From Lateolabrax maculatus (taxonomy: Eukaryota; Chordata; Actinopteri; Acropomatiformes; Lateolabracidae): DNA of 64,000 bases. The stretch's first letter is position 1, and each line of letters opens with the position of its first letter. The notes beneath the pieces are model-generated. The model had not been told where the DNA came from and searched no databases. It worked only from the letters and a program-made list of their open reading frames with translations. The stretch lies in contig CM062218.1 of the NCBI GenBank assembly GCA_031216445.1, positions 12,873,001 through 12,937,000 of the forward strand, read 5' to 3'. This document shows positions 12,061-23,339 of the stretch, piece by piece. The translations under genes and the position numbers were made by a program.

Positions 12061-12440
12061 AAGGAATAGTTTGACTATTTAGGATATAAGACTGCAGCCA
12101 GTAAGCTCATCTTAACACAAAGACTGGAAAGTCACAGTGCCACACCGATAAATACTGTAGTCTGACACATAAAACTGCAACTTCTACACAAAGGATATAT
12201 AGTGTAATCATTTTTAGAGGTGCTGGTACATGGTTTTTCTACTTTTGGACAGAGTCAGTCTAGCTGTGCGCCCCCTGTTTCCAGTATTTATGCTAAGCTA
12301 AGCTCATTGGTTGTTTGCAGTTAATTCATATTTACCATACAGACATGAGAGCCGTATTGATCTTATCTTCTCATCTAACACATGGCAAGAAAGTGAAAAG
12401 GCACAGTTCCCAAAATAACCAAAATTAAACGAAAGAGGCT
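12060..12440 (+). repeat. Teleost interspersed repeat (TATGCTAAGCTAAGCTCA type)
   Basis: The core CCTGTTTCCAGTATTTATGC followed by TAAGCTAAGCT, and CATATTTACCATACAGACAT G followed by AGAGCCGTATTGATC (about 12275-12365), are recognisable parts of a very common fish repeat. The left part (from about 12060) includes the typical AATAGTTTGACTATTTAGGA start. No coding capacity was seen. Confidence 0.6.
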
Positions 12441-12586
12441 AAAGGCAAAGGTTGGGAGTATGCAATGAAACCAGCTTTCCAAACCCTTATTTTGACACTC
12501 TGACTAATGCTCACATTTACAAGTGTGTGCACAATACACACACACACACACACACTCAGTATTTGCCACCCTCTGTGCTCTGTCAG

Positions 12587-12700
12587 GCCATACTGGGGTC
12601 AGTAAAAGTTAAACAGGAACAGAAGCAGAAACCTGAAGAAGAAGGACCACAGAAGAGAAAAGTAGTGAAGCAAGAAGAGGGGCAGAGAGGGCCATCGTGA
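12587..12700 (+). other. Candidate orphan terminal exon, low support
   Basis: A pyrimidine-rich stretch ending CTCTGTCAG precedes an open frame of 37 codons ending in TGA at 12698-12700, and AATAAA follows at 12719-12724. The peptide is strongly charged (PQKRKVVKQEEGQRGPS) and contains a KR-type basic patch and VKQE-like SUMO motifs. No upstream exon was found and I do not recognise the family. It may be chance in purine-rich DNA. Confidence 0.2.
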
Positions 12701-13295
12701 CCTTCAACCCCCCAGCAAAATAAAATCAATCATCCCCCCTCCTTCCCTCCACCCATCCCCCATCTTCTGTCTTTTGTCTTGTTCCCTCACTTGACAGCAG
12801 GGGTTGTTCATCACCCCCCCCCTCCCCCTCCTCTCCCCCCCTTCCTTTCTTTACTCTGCCTTTTATTCCTTTAAGCTTGTTTCTGTATGGTGGCCCTGTT
12901 GCTCTCTGATCCTCTCTCTCTTACTCTTTCTCAAATCTTCAAATTCCAATTTTCTTCAGTGGCATGGCCATAAATAAGTACAGTTTTTTTCCAGAGCATG
13001 TCCCACAAGGCTTACAATCATTCAGAATCAAAAAAATTCAAAATGTTACAAAAGTAACATAAGTATACCACATAGAATGCTAAAAATATAGAGCAAATGG
13101 ATGCAAACAAATCTACCAAATATATATATATGATTCACATTCAAATATATTATATTTGCATGTGGTAGCTATTTGAGCCAACACAAGTTTATCATACACA
13201 CTCTTCATGCTACACACATGCCTCTCTTTCTCTTTGTCTGCATCCGCCCACCCCCCCGCCACTCTGCACAGCCTGATGACATCATGAACAGCCGG

Positions 13296-13301
13296 TATAA
13301 A
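13296..13301 (+). promoter_or_regulatory. TATA box of fabp3
   Basis: TATAAA lies 161 bp before the fabp3 ATG in a 5' UTR-like CT-rich context, implying transcription starts near 13325. A canonical TATA promoter fits the tissue-restricted, highly expressed FABP family. Confidence 0.7.
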
Positions 13302-13461
13302 TTCAGCCAGTAGGCTTGCAGCAGAGCTTGTGGTGCTAACTAAACTCTCTCTGCTTCTCTCCCTCTTCTCTCATTCTGTCGCTCCCTCCTCTCTTTGCAG
13401 CCTCTCACACACACACCCTCGCACAGTCTCTCGCACCTCATTCCTCCACACTGCTGCAGAC

Positions 13462-14220
13462 ATGGCAGAGGTTTTCGTTGGCACATGGAACCTCAAGGAG
13501 AGTGAGAAGTTTGATGAGTACATGAAGGAGCTGGGTAAGTGTGCGTTTTTGTCTGTACTGTATAGCAGTATGTGCATGTGAGTGTTTGCGCATGCGTGGG
13601 AAACAGGAGATGATGCAGTGCTGCCTGTGCTGCATGTGAGCACGTGTGAAAATGGGACTGAGTAAAGGTGTGCTCAAACTATTTAAGCAGCTGTAGAGCC
13701 AAAGGGGAAAATATCAAGGGAGACAATGGAGAGGTAAACAAGGGAGGAGGCAAGATGGAGAATGAAACAGAGATAAAAGAGGAATATGGGTGTAAAGAGA
13801 AAGAGGGACACAGAAAGAAAGAAAGCAGGGGAAGATGGGAACCGTGGAGGAGGGAAAAGAGGAAGAGTGGTTGACCGCATGGCCTAAGTGCTGCAAACAA
13901 GGGAGGGGCTCTTTTTTAGTGGAGTAAAAAAAAAAAACCCCCACTGGGAGAAACTGAATGGCAAGCAACTGGCATTCACACACTTGAGCGAAATGTGGGT
14001 GACCTTCGCTGAAAGCCGGTCATTGTTTGAGGCTATGGGAGGAGTTGAATATTAAAATGGTCCCGATGCCAAGGAACTGATGGGACAAGAATGCACAGAT
14101 AACGTGGGCTTCAAAATATCTCACACACTCTCACACATAGTTTGGTGTGTGTGTGTGATGGGGGCAGGTGCTTTTTTTACAACCGTGAAGATTGACACTA
14201 AACTATTTGACTTTGTGAGG

Positions 14221-14284
<64 letters not shown>

Positions 14285-14423
14285 TTCATGCCCAGTGACC
14301 TCAGAGCCATATTAACATCGACCCGTCTGCTCCACTCACCATAGAAACCAGGGACCCTTCAACCTCTAACCCCAATTCCCTTGATCAATGAGGCGTCTGC
14401 GCACGCACACACATACACACACA

Positions 14424-14463
<40 letters not shown>

Positions 14464-16372
14464 GAGACCTTTTTGTTTTGATTGCTGGAAGGTAGCCGTT
14501 TTAGCTCTTGGAGCTGAACCAGATTGTCAGCCTGAAACTGAATAGAATCAAGGGTATGAGTCACTGTTACCTAATGACATGAACACTCCCTAAAAGGAAA
14601 GCGAGTAATCATTTGCACACATACATGCTCAGACAGGCAGTCAGGTCATTGGGACCATGTAGTGTTTAAAGAACATGCTGCAGGTTTGGACAGTAGACAA
14701 ATAGAGATTAGAGAGTGTGTTAGTTGAAGGAGATCCAAAGGACAAATGCATGACTACTGCTTTAAACTTTTCTCAAAATATGCCACTCGATATCCCCACT
14801 CTGGTTATATATTAATGACTGAGATATTTATAAGATAATAAATTTTATAAATGAATCAATAAACAATGTTAAAACAGTGTTTAGCAAATATAAATTATGC
14901 CATCACTTCGATCCAGAGTGAAATATCTTGACTACTAATACATTGCCATGAAATTTGCTACAGACATTCATATTTCCAACAGAATGATTTATAATAACTT
15001 TGGTGTTCCCTTAACATTTAATTTAGCGCCATCAGTAGGTCAGATATATTGACATCTCCCAGTTGAGGGATTGGATAGCACATTACGTTACCCATGTGTC
15101 TTTGTTTTCTACAGGTGTGGGCTATGCTACACGTAAGGTTGGCAACCTTACCAAGCCCACCACTATCATCTCATTGGACGGAGACAAGATGACGGTGAAG
15201 ACCCAGAGCGCTGTTAAGAACACAGAGCTCTCCTTCAAGCTGGGAGAGGAGTTTGACGAGACCACCGCCGATGACAGGAAAGTTAAGGTGAGAGGTTAAA
15301 GGTCAAGTTGGACAGACAGGAGATCACTGAAGAATACCAACATTCAGGGACAAAAGCTCAGTGTTTACTTTAACAATGTTTAATCTTTGATAAAGATGGT
15401 TTAAGTGGCTCTGCCTCCTTAAAACCCACTACAATTTAAAAAATATTGAATTATTACAGTGAGATTGATGGCTAAGCAAACAACCGTGATGTGATTTTAA
15501 TGTGAACAGGAGGAGGTGGGTCAGACAGGATGGACTGAACATAATTTGCGAGTATAAAATGAGACCTGAGACACGGGAATCTTACCGCGTTCTACCTTGC
15601 AGGGTAGTGGGGAATGAGCTGTGATTTAGGGGTTCAGAGGAGTAGATAGAGTTTAAAGGCAAAGTGTCGGAGGGACAGAAAGCCTGCAGCATGTAGGAGC
15701 TGAGAAGAGTGAAAAAGTAATCATGTAATTTATATCACAGTACTGGATCGCTATTGCGGATGCTTTAAAGTGACACTATGTGAGTTTCACATGTGACACA
15801 ATTTTTTTTCCTACAATTAAAAAGGAACATTTAACATTGAAACACACCCATAATCAATTTAATTTATTTAGGGGTTTGCTACAGGCTGACTTGGTCTGGT
15901 GTGACCAGGAGCTTATGGTGGTTAATGTTACCTAACCTTATCTGACATTCCTGAGTCAGTTTACTGACTTTACAACTCTTCTCTAGTTGTGCTGTTGTTA
16001 AAATAAATGTACTTAGTTCCAATCAGTGGACCAAACATGAATTCATGAGATGATTCATATGATCTTGTTTGTACACTTGGGTGTAATAAACTCCCTCTCT
16101 TTGTCTCTCTGCTGGCTGCAGTCCATTGTAAAAGTAGAGGATGGGAAGCTGGTGCACATACAGAAGTGGGACGGCAAAGAGACCACTCTGGTCAGGGAAG
16201 TCAACGGCAACGCCCTCACACTGGTCAGTGCTCACACAAATTCATACATTATTACGTGTGTGTGTGTGTGTGTGTGTGTGTTAGTTGTATTTTAACGGTC
16301 TCTCTCTCTCCATCACAGACCCTCACACTCGGAGAAGTCGTTAGTAAACGTCGCTATGAGAAGGCAGAGTAA
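13462..16372 (+). CDS. fabp3: Heart-type fatty acid-binding protein FABP3, 4 exons
   Basis: Exons are 13462-13534, 15115-15287, 16122-16223 and 16319-16372 (73, 173, 102 and 54 bp). This is the invariant four-exon FABP layout, giving 133 aa, the usual length. The product is a cytosolic ten-stranded beta-barrel that carries long-chain fatty acids to mitochondria and other sites. It opens MAEVFVGTWNLKESEKFDEY, carries the family signature GTWNL, and contains LGEEFDETTADDRKVKS and VHIQKWDGKETTLVRE. The terminal RRYEKAE supplies the Arg-x-Tyr ligand-carboxylate pair. The sequence fits FABP3 better than FABP7 or FABP4. Intron 3 is only 95 bp and mostly (GT)n plus CT tract. Neighbours zcchc17 and snrnp40 match human FABP3 synteny. 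Confidence 0.95.
14222..14460. repeat. Long (GT)n and (CA)n microsatellites in fabp3 intron 1
   Basis: (GT) runs at 14222-14273 (about 26 units) and continues as (GA)n to about 14284. A (CA) tract with one interruption follows at about 14404-14460. The two are complementary and 120 bp apart, so the intron RNA could pair them. Confidence 0.95.
14905..15060 (+). repeat. Teleost interspersed repeat (CCATGAAATTT type), copy 1
   Basis: The motifs TTGCCATGAAATTTGCTACA, GACATTCATATTTCC, AATAACTTTGGTGTTCCC and AGCGCCATCAGTAGGTCA occur in the order of a widespread fish repeat. The second copy, at 17695-17830, is in the same orientation. This copy ends about 55 bp before fabp3 exon 2. Confidence 0.55.
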
Positions 16373-16601
16373 TATCCACCGACACTGAAAACCTCCCGCC
16401 AGTATCTACTTGCATCAGCTACAGCCCTACACCTCAAACTCCTTAACACCTCAACCCAGGCCAAGCAAATCACTTGTATGGCTGCTTCAGATTCTTTTCG
16501 ATGTCCCATAGTGTATGCTCAGTATTAACATTACTGCTGACTGTGACTTTCTTCCTGTCCCTCTCTTTATACTGTTGTTCCTTCTCTTGTAAGAAACACT
16601 G

Positions 16602-16607
16602 AATAAA
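16602..16607 (+). other. Poly(A) signal AATAAA of fabp3
   Basis: AATAAA lies 230 bp after the fabp3 stop. A second AATAAA at 16748-16753 could give a longer 3' UTR that includes a T-rich tract at about 16657-16677. Confidence 0.65.
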
Positions 16608-16759
16608 TTCCAATGATTTGTTGATTTTTTTTTCTCTAAAAATTCAAGGTCTTCATTTTTTTTTTTTTTTTTTTTTAAAGAAAATGTGTTATGCATGGTG
16701 CCTATGATAAACCTTGAACGTTTGCCTGTTGAGACCTGAAAAGTAAAAATAAAAGTGTC

Positions 16760-19090
16760 TACACTATTGTACAAGCTGTTGGGATGTGTTTCATTCTGGA
16801 GATGTTTGGTGTTCATACATTGCAGTTGGTAGGTCCAAGTACAGAAAGTTAACTCAACTAGGACCTCAAAGTCGACATTCACTGAAATTACCAAAAAATG
16901 TAATAATCATTATTTATTGTTTCATGCTTCAGCCTCAGCTTAGTCGCTGTTTTGAATTCAGAGCTCGACTTGAACAGTTGAACTCAAAGTAGATCCAAAG
17001 AATGTGACCACAATTTCCAACAGAGCTGGTTTTACATAGAGGTTAATTATAGGTCTTGCTCCTGTTGAGTAAATACAAGTGTATAACCTACCTTTGCCCC
17101 GTCTAGGTGAGGGGAAAGGGTTGTTTTAGTGTGCAGGTCCTGTGTGTTCTGTGCTTGTACATTAGGTGCGCTTGTGCTTTCTAAATTGGGATCATTCCAT
17201 CCCACAGTAGATTGGTGTCATGTGTTAGTGACACACTGCCAGCTAGAGGCAGGGTGAAGGGGTGAAAGGGCGCAGGGCGATCCAGGCCACCACCTGCCAC
17301 CGCCTCTAGAAGTTACACTTAACTGAAATGGTCAAAAGAAAGGACGAAACATACGCAATGTTGAAATAGAGAAATACTAACTACATGCAGAGAAGTATTT
17401 TTATAAATAAAAAGTAAAAATTGGCAAATAAATGTACAGTGCAAGCTGACTAACACAAGAAGCGGCAACACCAATACATTTACAGCGAACATGTGCAACA
17501 CGCAAACTTTGTCAAATAATTGAGTTTAAAAGTTCATACTTTAAAAAATCTTAACTCAAAGTCCAGAGTTTTCTAAAACCTCTCAAGCTTCAGATGGAGT
17601 TTTTTGGATTGTGCAATGAAAAGCTTTGGAAAGAACTAGAAATCCGGACCTTTAGTTTGGATTTGTAGTAACGGTAAGTGAAAGTTTATACAACTATTGG
17701 ATGGAGTGGCATGAAATTTCATACACACATTTCATACATCCTTTAGAATGAATTGAATTTGGTGATCCCCTGCCATCGTCAGGTTAAAATTATATTGTGT
17801 CCAATACTTACCACACAATGTACAAATGCTATATGTTTAACTGGCCATATTAAATTCATCTTGTACATCTGTCTGGTGCAAAAAAGAGAAAAGATCATCA
17901 GAATCTAAAGAGGAGTCTTGAAACTGACTAATAAACTTTAGTCATTGCCTGAGGAGTGCACTGGAATTGTGCCAAACCACTGCAGCTGGAAACAATATAT
18001 TTATCCACAGTCCAAATAGCAGCTTGGAAAACAGGTCCAAACACCACAAAAGACACAAGATGCTGATTCCTTAACGTCACCTTATCTTGTCTTACATTGT
18101 TATCTTTAAAACAACCAAAAGCTGCTCTGTCCACTTTGACTTCATAGGACATGACCCTACTGATAATTAATGTTGTGTAAACCCCTCAAGAAACGTCTGA
18201 CCTTTCTTGAAAACATTAACTTAATATGACCCCTGGGCGGACCAGACCCAACCTGAGAATTCCTGATGTTTGTGTGTCTGTGCGTGCGTGTGTTTCGGTC
18301 CACCAAGGACTACATTTCAGTTCAAGAAAAACAAAGACATCAAGAGGCACATTACAAATAAAAACACCTTTAATGGAGCTAACAGTTGACATGCAGGAAG
18401 AAGGATGTGTGTACAGTGAGAAGTCCCCCTGGATGCAACATAAACAAACACACACACGTAAACGCAACAATAAGCAGTGGCCAACCTCAGGATGTCATCA
18501 TAGCTTGAGGTTCCTGTCAGGCTCACTTGTGCTGCATTACACCTCCTGTTTGTGTTGTTACTACGTCCTGTGTGTGCGTATGTGTGTGTGTGTGTGTGCG
18601 TGTGTGGCTTTTTCTGTGTGGATTATTTCAAGGATTTTTATGTCAAACCCCCCCCCCCGCCCCCCACAAGAATCAGTATTACGGTCTTTATATCTGCTTA
18701 ATGGATTTCCCAGAGCATTAGAAACCGGATAGCTGTTAACAATATCTGGATATCAAGAGGGATAGCCAATTGCTGCCATATTGCTTACACTTATCTGGTT
18801 ACATATGATGTGTAAATGCCTCCCTCTGTCGGGGAGCCAGAGGTTACTTTAGGACAAGTGGGGCTTGTCACCTGATTTTTGTGTTTGCACTACTTCCCTT
18901 CTTGACTCAATTTGATTTTTGAACCCTGATAGGAGGTTTCATTGTGTGATAATAAGCAGTTTTAGGAGAGATTATTAAAATATACACAGCTGGAAGTCTT
19001 TCACTCTGTCTGTTGCTAACCACTTCCCCTTTTGCGCCTGTTTGATAGCTGCAGTGTGTGTGACTCTAGATGTGTGTTTGAGCTGTGTGG
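16760..19090. other. Intergenic region between convergent fabp3 and zcchc17
   Basis: There is no supported gene. The right part probably contains the 3' UTR of zcchc17 (minus strand), but its end was not fixed. A (GT)n tract lies near 18575-18605 and a C-run at 18650-18665. The ORFs here are short and microsatellite-derived. Confidence 0.55.
17695..17830 (+). repeat. Teleost interspersed repeat (CCATGAAATTT type), copy 2
   Basis: It contains ACTATTGGATGGAGTGGCAT followed by GAAATTTCATACACAC, GAATTTGGTGATCCCCTG, CCATCGTCAGGTTAAAAT and TTGTGTCCAATACTT in series. This matches the family seen at 14905-15060 more completely. Confidence 0.6.
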
Positions 19091-19095
19091 CTACC

Positions 19096-19648
19096 TCAGC
19101 TGTGTTTGTGTGATCTATGTTTCTTGTGTCTCTTTTTCTTTTTGTCCTCTCTGTCAGGAGTGTGGTCATGGCGCTTCCTCTTGGACTTGCACTCGTTACT
19201 GCTGCTGCTGCTGCTCTCTGAGTCCTTTCTCTCCCTCTTCTTCTTTTTCTTCATTTTCTTCTCCTGGAGGATGAGCATACAAGAAGAGAGAAGTTTTGTG
19301 TGGCAATAAAAAGGAACTTGAACAATGACAATCCAGCAATACAGAAAAAGCAGATAGCAGTTTCAATACCTCAAAACCAAACAACACAATTCATTTTTTT
19401 ATTATATCAGCACCCTATTGTATTATATCAAATAACACTTTTGACAGTTATCTTAAAGTTGCCTTGTATCTCTCAGTGTAAGTAATGACAAAGTAATGAC
19501 AAAAGTACATTTTCAAACAGAGACGTGTGGGTTGTGGCATTAGATGACTCAGAGCAGAGAGACACAAATAGTAAGGTGAAGGGGAGCATAGTCACCTTCT
19601 TTTTCTTCTTCTTTTTGTCTGAGTCTTGCTGTGGTGCAACTGTAGAAG

Positions 19649-19686
<38 letters not shown>

Positions 19687-20216
19687 GGCGCTTCATCGTC
19701 CTCTTCAGGCAAAAGAGCGTACTGCAGGCCCGGAGCGGAGAAACAATCCTTTGTAAAGTGACCTGAAAAGAGTAATGATTTATTAAAACTGCTGGACACA
19801 TTTTAAAGCGATTTCAAAAATATGTACCAGTAGAACATTCCTTTTAAGACAGGACTGTGCCTTCGTTCATGTCGTACCTTTGCAGCCGCACTTTGAGCAC
19901 GTTGTGTTGAGTACAGCCTCCAGTGTGATCCTGTTGCCTGTGTGATCTCTGAACTGCTTACGTCGCCTCGCATCCTGCCTACAATCACACACAGACCATA
20001 ATAACACACACATCCATTCACCCATGCAGAGACACACACACATAGATGACAAAACTGTAAGCACTTACTCTGCCATAACATTGTTTGGGTCCAGGTCCCG
20101 CCCTGTTCCCTGATTGACAGCTTTCATTGAGAAGGACAACTTCACCTTATCATCTCGAATCTGAGAGACAGGGGACAGAACTGCAGTCATCCTGCCCACC
20201 TCACTGGCACAACACA

Positions 20217-20266
<50 letters not shown>

Positions 20267-21764
20267 ATGAGTGTGCGCACGCGTGTGTTGTCATTACCTC
20301 TCTCCCAATGACTTTAATCCACACCTGTTCCCCCACATCTACAATCTCTGAGGCATTCTCAACCCGTGTGGCTGACATCTCACTCACATGTACCAGGCCT
20401 GAATTTGTTAACAGAAAAAGTACAGATATTAATCAAAAAAATACATAACAGGCTGAGCAGAAGGATTTGGACACACAAATATGTCTTTGTTTTGCTGACG
20501 ATTAAATATATGCCTTCATCAAGACTCAAAGAATCAAACATTCTGTTTTCTGACCCTAAGAAATCTTAAAGACACACAAAACACTCTTAGAATATTAACT
20601 AAACGTACATTTTCACATTACATCCACTCTAAACTCTCTTCAATGACCAATTATCCAGGGTCTCCCTTCAAAAGAACAATATTTAAAACTCAAACAAAAA
20701 AAGTAATGATTTTCTCAGGATTTGATCACCATGGTTCAAGTGCTAAATGTATCCCAGTAAACCATGCTCAGTTCACCCTCCAGTGGTGAAAAGGAGCAAT
20801 GCTGGTGTTCAGTTTGACATGCAGGTCAAGGACAATTGTGCCTCAACAAATCACCATGGGCGGGTAACCTCAACAAGTAACCCGAGTATAGATACAGATA
20901 TGAGACATCCCACTTCATCAATCAGCAATCTGTTCCACTTTGTAACAACCCTGCCATAACCCCGTCCTATACTTTCTTTCTCTACATTGTCTTGGAATTA
21001 TTTACTAAGAAGTCATAGTGACTAGAAAAAAACTCAAAATGTAAAATTGATCTCAACAGTGATTGTGGTAGCATATGAAAACATGTGCTTGCACTGAAAT
21101 ATTTACTCATCCGCATCATCTGTTATGCCTTGTCATGCCCTTAAATTCCAGGATGCTGTCTTCCTACTTGCCCTTTAAACCAAACATTAAGACTAATAAT
21201 CCAACTTCTTGTAATCAGAGAAGAAATTCAGTGGAAATGTTGAAATCCTACTCTAGAAGCATAATGTAGCTTAGGTGCCTTGCTGTCTCTTCTCCCAACT
21301 CTGGCTGAGACAGCACTGCCATGGAGTGACGCAGACACTTTGCACTAGACTTTGGGAAAGATGGACGCTTCTTGGTTCCTGGATCCTCACTCACTCTGGC
21401 TCTGGCTAAAGTCCAATCTCTGACACAGTAGTTTTACCTGGCACTGGATGCAGGTCTTGACTTGACATCTTTCTGCATGTTTCTCTGTCTTCTTATAAAT
21501 GTCCATGTTCCTTTACTGCACTATTTATTTACACTGCTGTGATCCAACACACTTAAATTTGCATCTGTGACGGTTTTCCTTCTGAATAATTAAATAGTTG
21601 TAATAAAGGTCTATACTTTACCAACCTTCCTTCTTGTATCCTGGCAGTCTGACAAAGGCTCCATAGGTCTGCAGAGAGACTACTTCTCCCTTGGCAATGC
21701 TGAACAGCGGTGGCAGACCTTCCAGGCCAGCAGGCTCAGGTGCTTGGCCATCACTGTCTGACAT
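19096..21764 (-). CDS. zcchc17: Zinc finger CCHC-domain protein 17 (pNO40/PS1D), 6 coding exons
   Basis: Coding exons are 21764-21626, 20398-20298, 20160-20069, 19978-19878, 19762-19596 and 19263-19096, totalling 768 bp (255 aa; the human protein is about 241). The coding exon begins at 21782, and a non-coding exon 1 ends at the donor at 23059. Residues about 16-88 form an S1 RNA-binding fold (GEVVSLQTYGAFVRLPG, GLVHVSEMS). A CCHC zinc knuckle uses Cys138, Cys141, His146 and Cys151 (CSKCGCKGHFTKDC). Twelve Gln (171-182) and a Lys/Ser/Arg-rich tail (KKMKKKKKRERK, HKKHRSHKHS) follow, giving nuclear/nucleolar targeting. The family protein is nucleolar and associates with ribosomal large-subunit and splicing factors. 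The donor after exon 2 is the weaker GTTGGT. The gene diverges from snrnp40 across a shared promoter. Confidence 0.95.
19650..19685 (-). repeat. Coding (CAG)12 repeat in zcchc17
   Basis: Twelve perfect CTG triplets on the plus strand read as CAG codons in zcchc17, encoding Gln171-182. The tract follows the acidic segment PEEDDEAP. Human ZCCHC17 as I recall it lacks a comparable tract. Purity suggests length polymorphism. Confidence 0.9.
20219..20264. repeat. (GT)n microsatellite in zcchc17 intron
   Basis: About 23 perfect GT units lie between zcchc17 exons 3 and 4, in an intron of only 137 bp (20161-20297). Most of that intron is therefore microsatellite. Confidence 0.95.
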
Positions 21765-22440
21765 CGTCACAGTAGAGGTGGACTACAAGTATCAATGAGT
21801 GTATCTAGAAGATTGATCATAAAACATATTTAATTATTTATCGTATCATGAAAAATACAGGAAAAAAGTCCTTTTTTTTAGGATTAACATTTAATGTTTT
21901 TTTTTGTCCAAAGGAAATCATTTAAATGAATCCAAAACTTAAGTGTTAGGGCAAAAGTTAAAGAAAACCCACAGAATATTAGTGTCTACTTTAAGTCTCT
22001 GTACAGTTTACATTTTAAACAGGATACATTATATAAACAGGTTCATAAGAAACTTATTTAACCTTGTTTATCTTACAATATTTATTTAGTATAGGGAAGC
22101 ATCTGCCCAACTAGTCCACTTCTTCCAATTTACAAAACTAATGAACTTCAAAAAGGAAAAAGAGTCATGCTCACCATAACCTCTTAAAAGCTGAATCATT
22201 CCAGGAGGAATGGCATTAAATATGTTTATATGGTTTGTAATTCAAGCAATGTAATGGAGACAATGTGCTTAGTTATAAAGTCTTCATAACCACGTATGTC
22301 ACCCGTAATATTTAGATTTTTTTTTTTTAAATTACATCCTGGTTAAAAACAGTTTGGGACTTACATCTTTATCATTAGGATTTAAACAAATAATTTAGTG
22401 CTATTGACAGATGCCAGAACCAAAAAGTATATAATATATT

Positions 22441-22443
<3 letters not shown>

Positions 22444-22516
<73 letters not shown>

Positions 22517-22517
22517 T
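22444..22517. repeat. (TA)n microsatellite in zcchc17 intron 1
   Basis: (TA)n with two TG interruptions, about 74 bp, running into a T tract. It is self-complementary and may extrude as a hairpin or cruciform. It is non-coding, and the ORFs that cover it are artefacts. Confidence 0.95.
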
Positions 22518-23039
22518 TTTTTTTTAACTCATTGTGTAAAATACCTCTGCACAAGGTATTTAGGAAGATGTGTGTTTTTTGTTGCGTATGCATGTGCATT
22601 AAATAAAGATTAAAAGAAGGGATACAGACTTTAAAAGGAACCTCAACAGCATGTGAAATAGTTAAAAAAAAAACATGCCAGTAGTTAGCACAATTAAGTC
22701 CCTCTTTGAAATTCTGCATTAAAGCCACTTTTAACGGCCAAATCTTTTAATCCCTCCTCTATTCGATAGTATAGTCCCTGCTCAGGTGCTGCTGAGTCCT
22801 CTCACAGACGGATATAACCATAAGATATGACGATACAACATGTCTGCTCCCGTAGTTAGAATAGCTGCAGTGAGGCTAACGTTAGCCCGCTGAAGCATTG
22901 TTTTCTGTCTAACTCACCAAGTTAACCCGACAAAAACACATAGACAAGAGCATTACTTTGTCGGAGAATTATGAATAATCCCAGTCTATGAACAGTTAGA
23001 CGGTGCACAAGGTAGCAGTAATTCAGGAAAAAAATGTAA

Positions 23040-23339
23040 ACAATTAAAATATTGTTACCTTTCGTATTAGCAAAGCTGGTTCACTTCCACTTCCGGGGGC
23101 GAATCAGTTTAACAACAAGCCACGTGACCAATCACAGCAGCCGGTGCCAGCCTCGACCAATCACAGCAGCCGGTGCCAGCCTCGACCAATCACACGCCTC
23201 GTTGCCCCCGGAAGTACTTCTTCTCTGTTCTTCGTTGGTGTTTCGTCGCTCGACGCCTCCATTAAAGTCGTCCATTCATTTTTGTTAAAAATAAGCTACA
23301 GATTCAACCCTTCTGCTGTATTTTGTTGACTGACTCGGG
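23040..23339. promoter_or_regulatory. Bidirectional zcchc17/snrnp40 promoter with triplicated CCAAT
   Basis: The start of zcchc17 exon 1 (donor at 23059, minus strand) and the snrnp40 ATG (23340) are less than 300 bp apart. Between them are an E-box CACGTG (23121-23126) and three CCAAT boxes in ACCAATCACA context at 23127, 23156 and 23185. These sit in a tandem 29-bp unit repeated twice plus a partial third copy. ETS-type ACTTCCGG (23089-23096) and CCGGAAGT (23208-23215) face opposite ways. There is no TATA box. This is the typical architecture of a housekeeping head-to-head promoter driven by NF-Y, USF/MYC and GABPA-like factors; factor binding is inferred. Confidence 0.8.

Noticed and set aside
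18226..18732. 168-codon plus-strand ORF
   Set aside because: It spans CA/GT tracts and a C-run downstream of zcchc17, has no splice partners and shows no domain. Chance ORF.
22375..22728. 117-codon ORF rich in Ile-Tyr
   Set aside because: It is a translation of the (TA)n microsatellite in zcchc17 intron 1.
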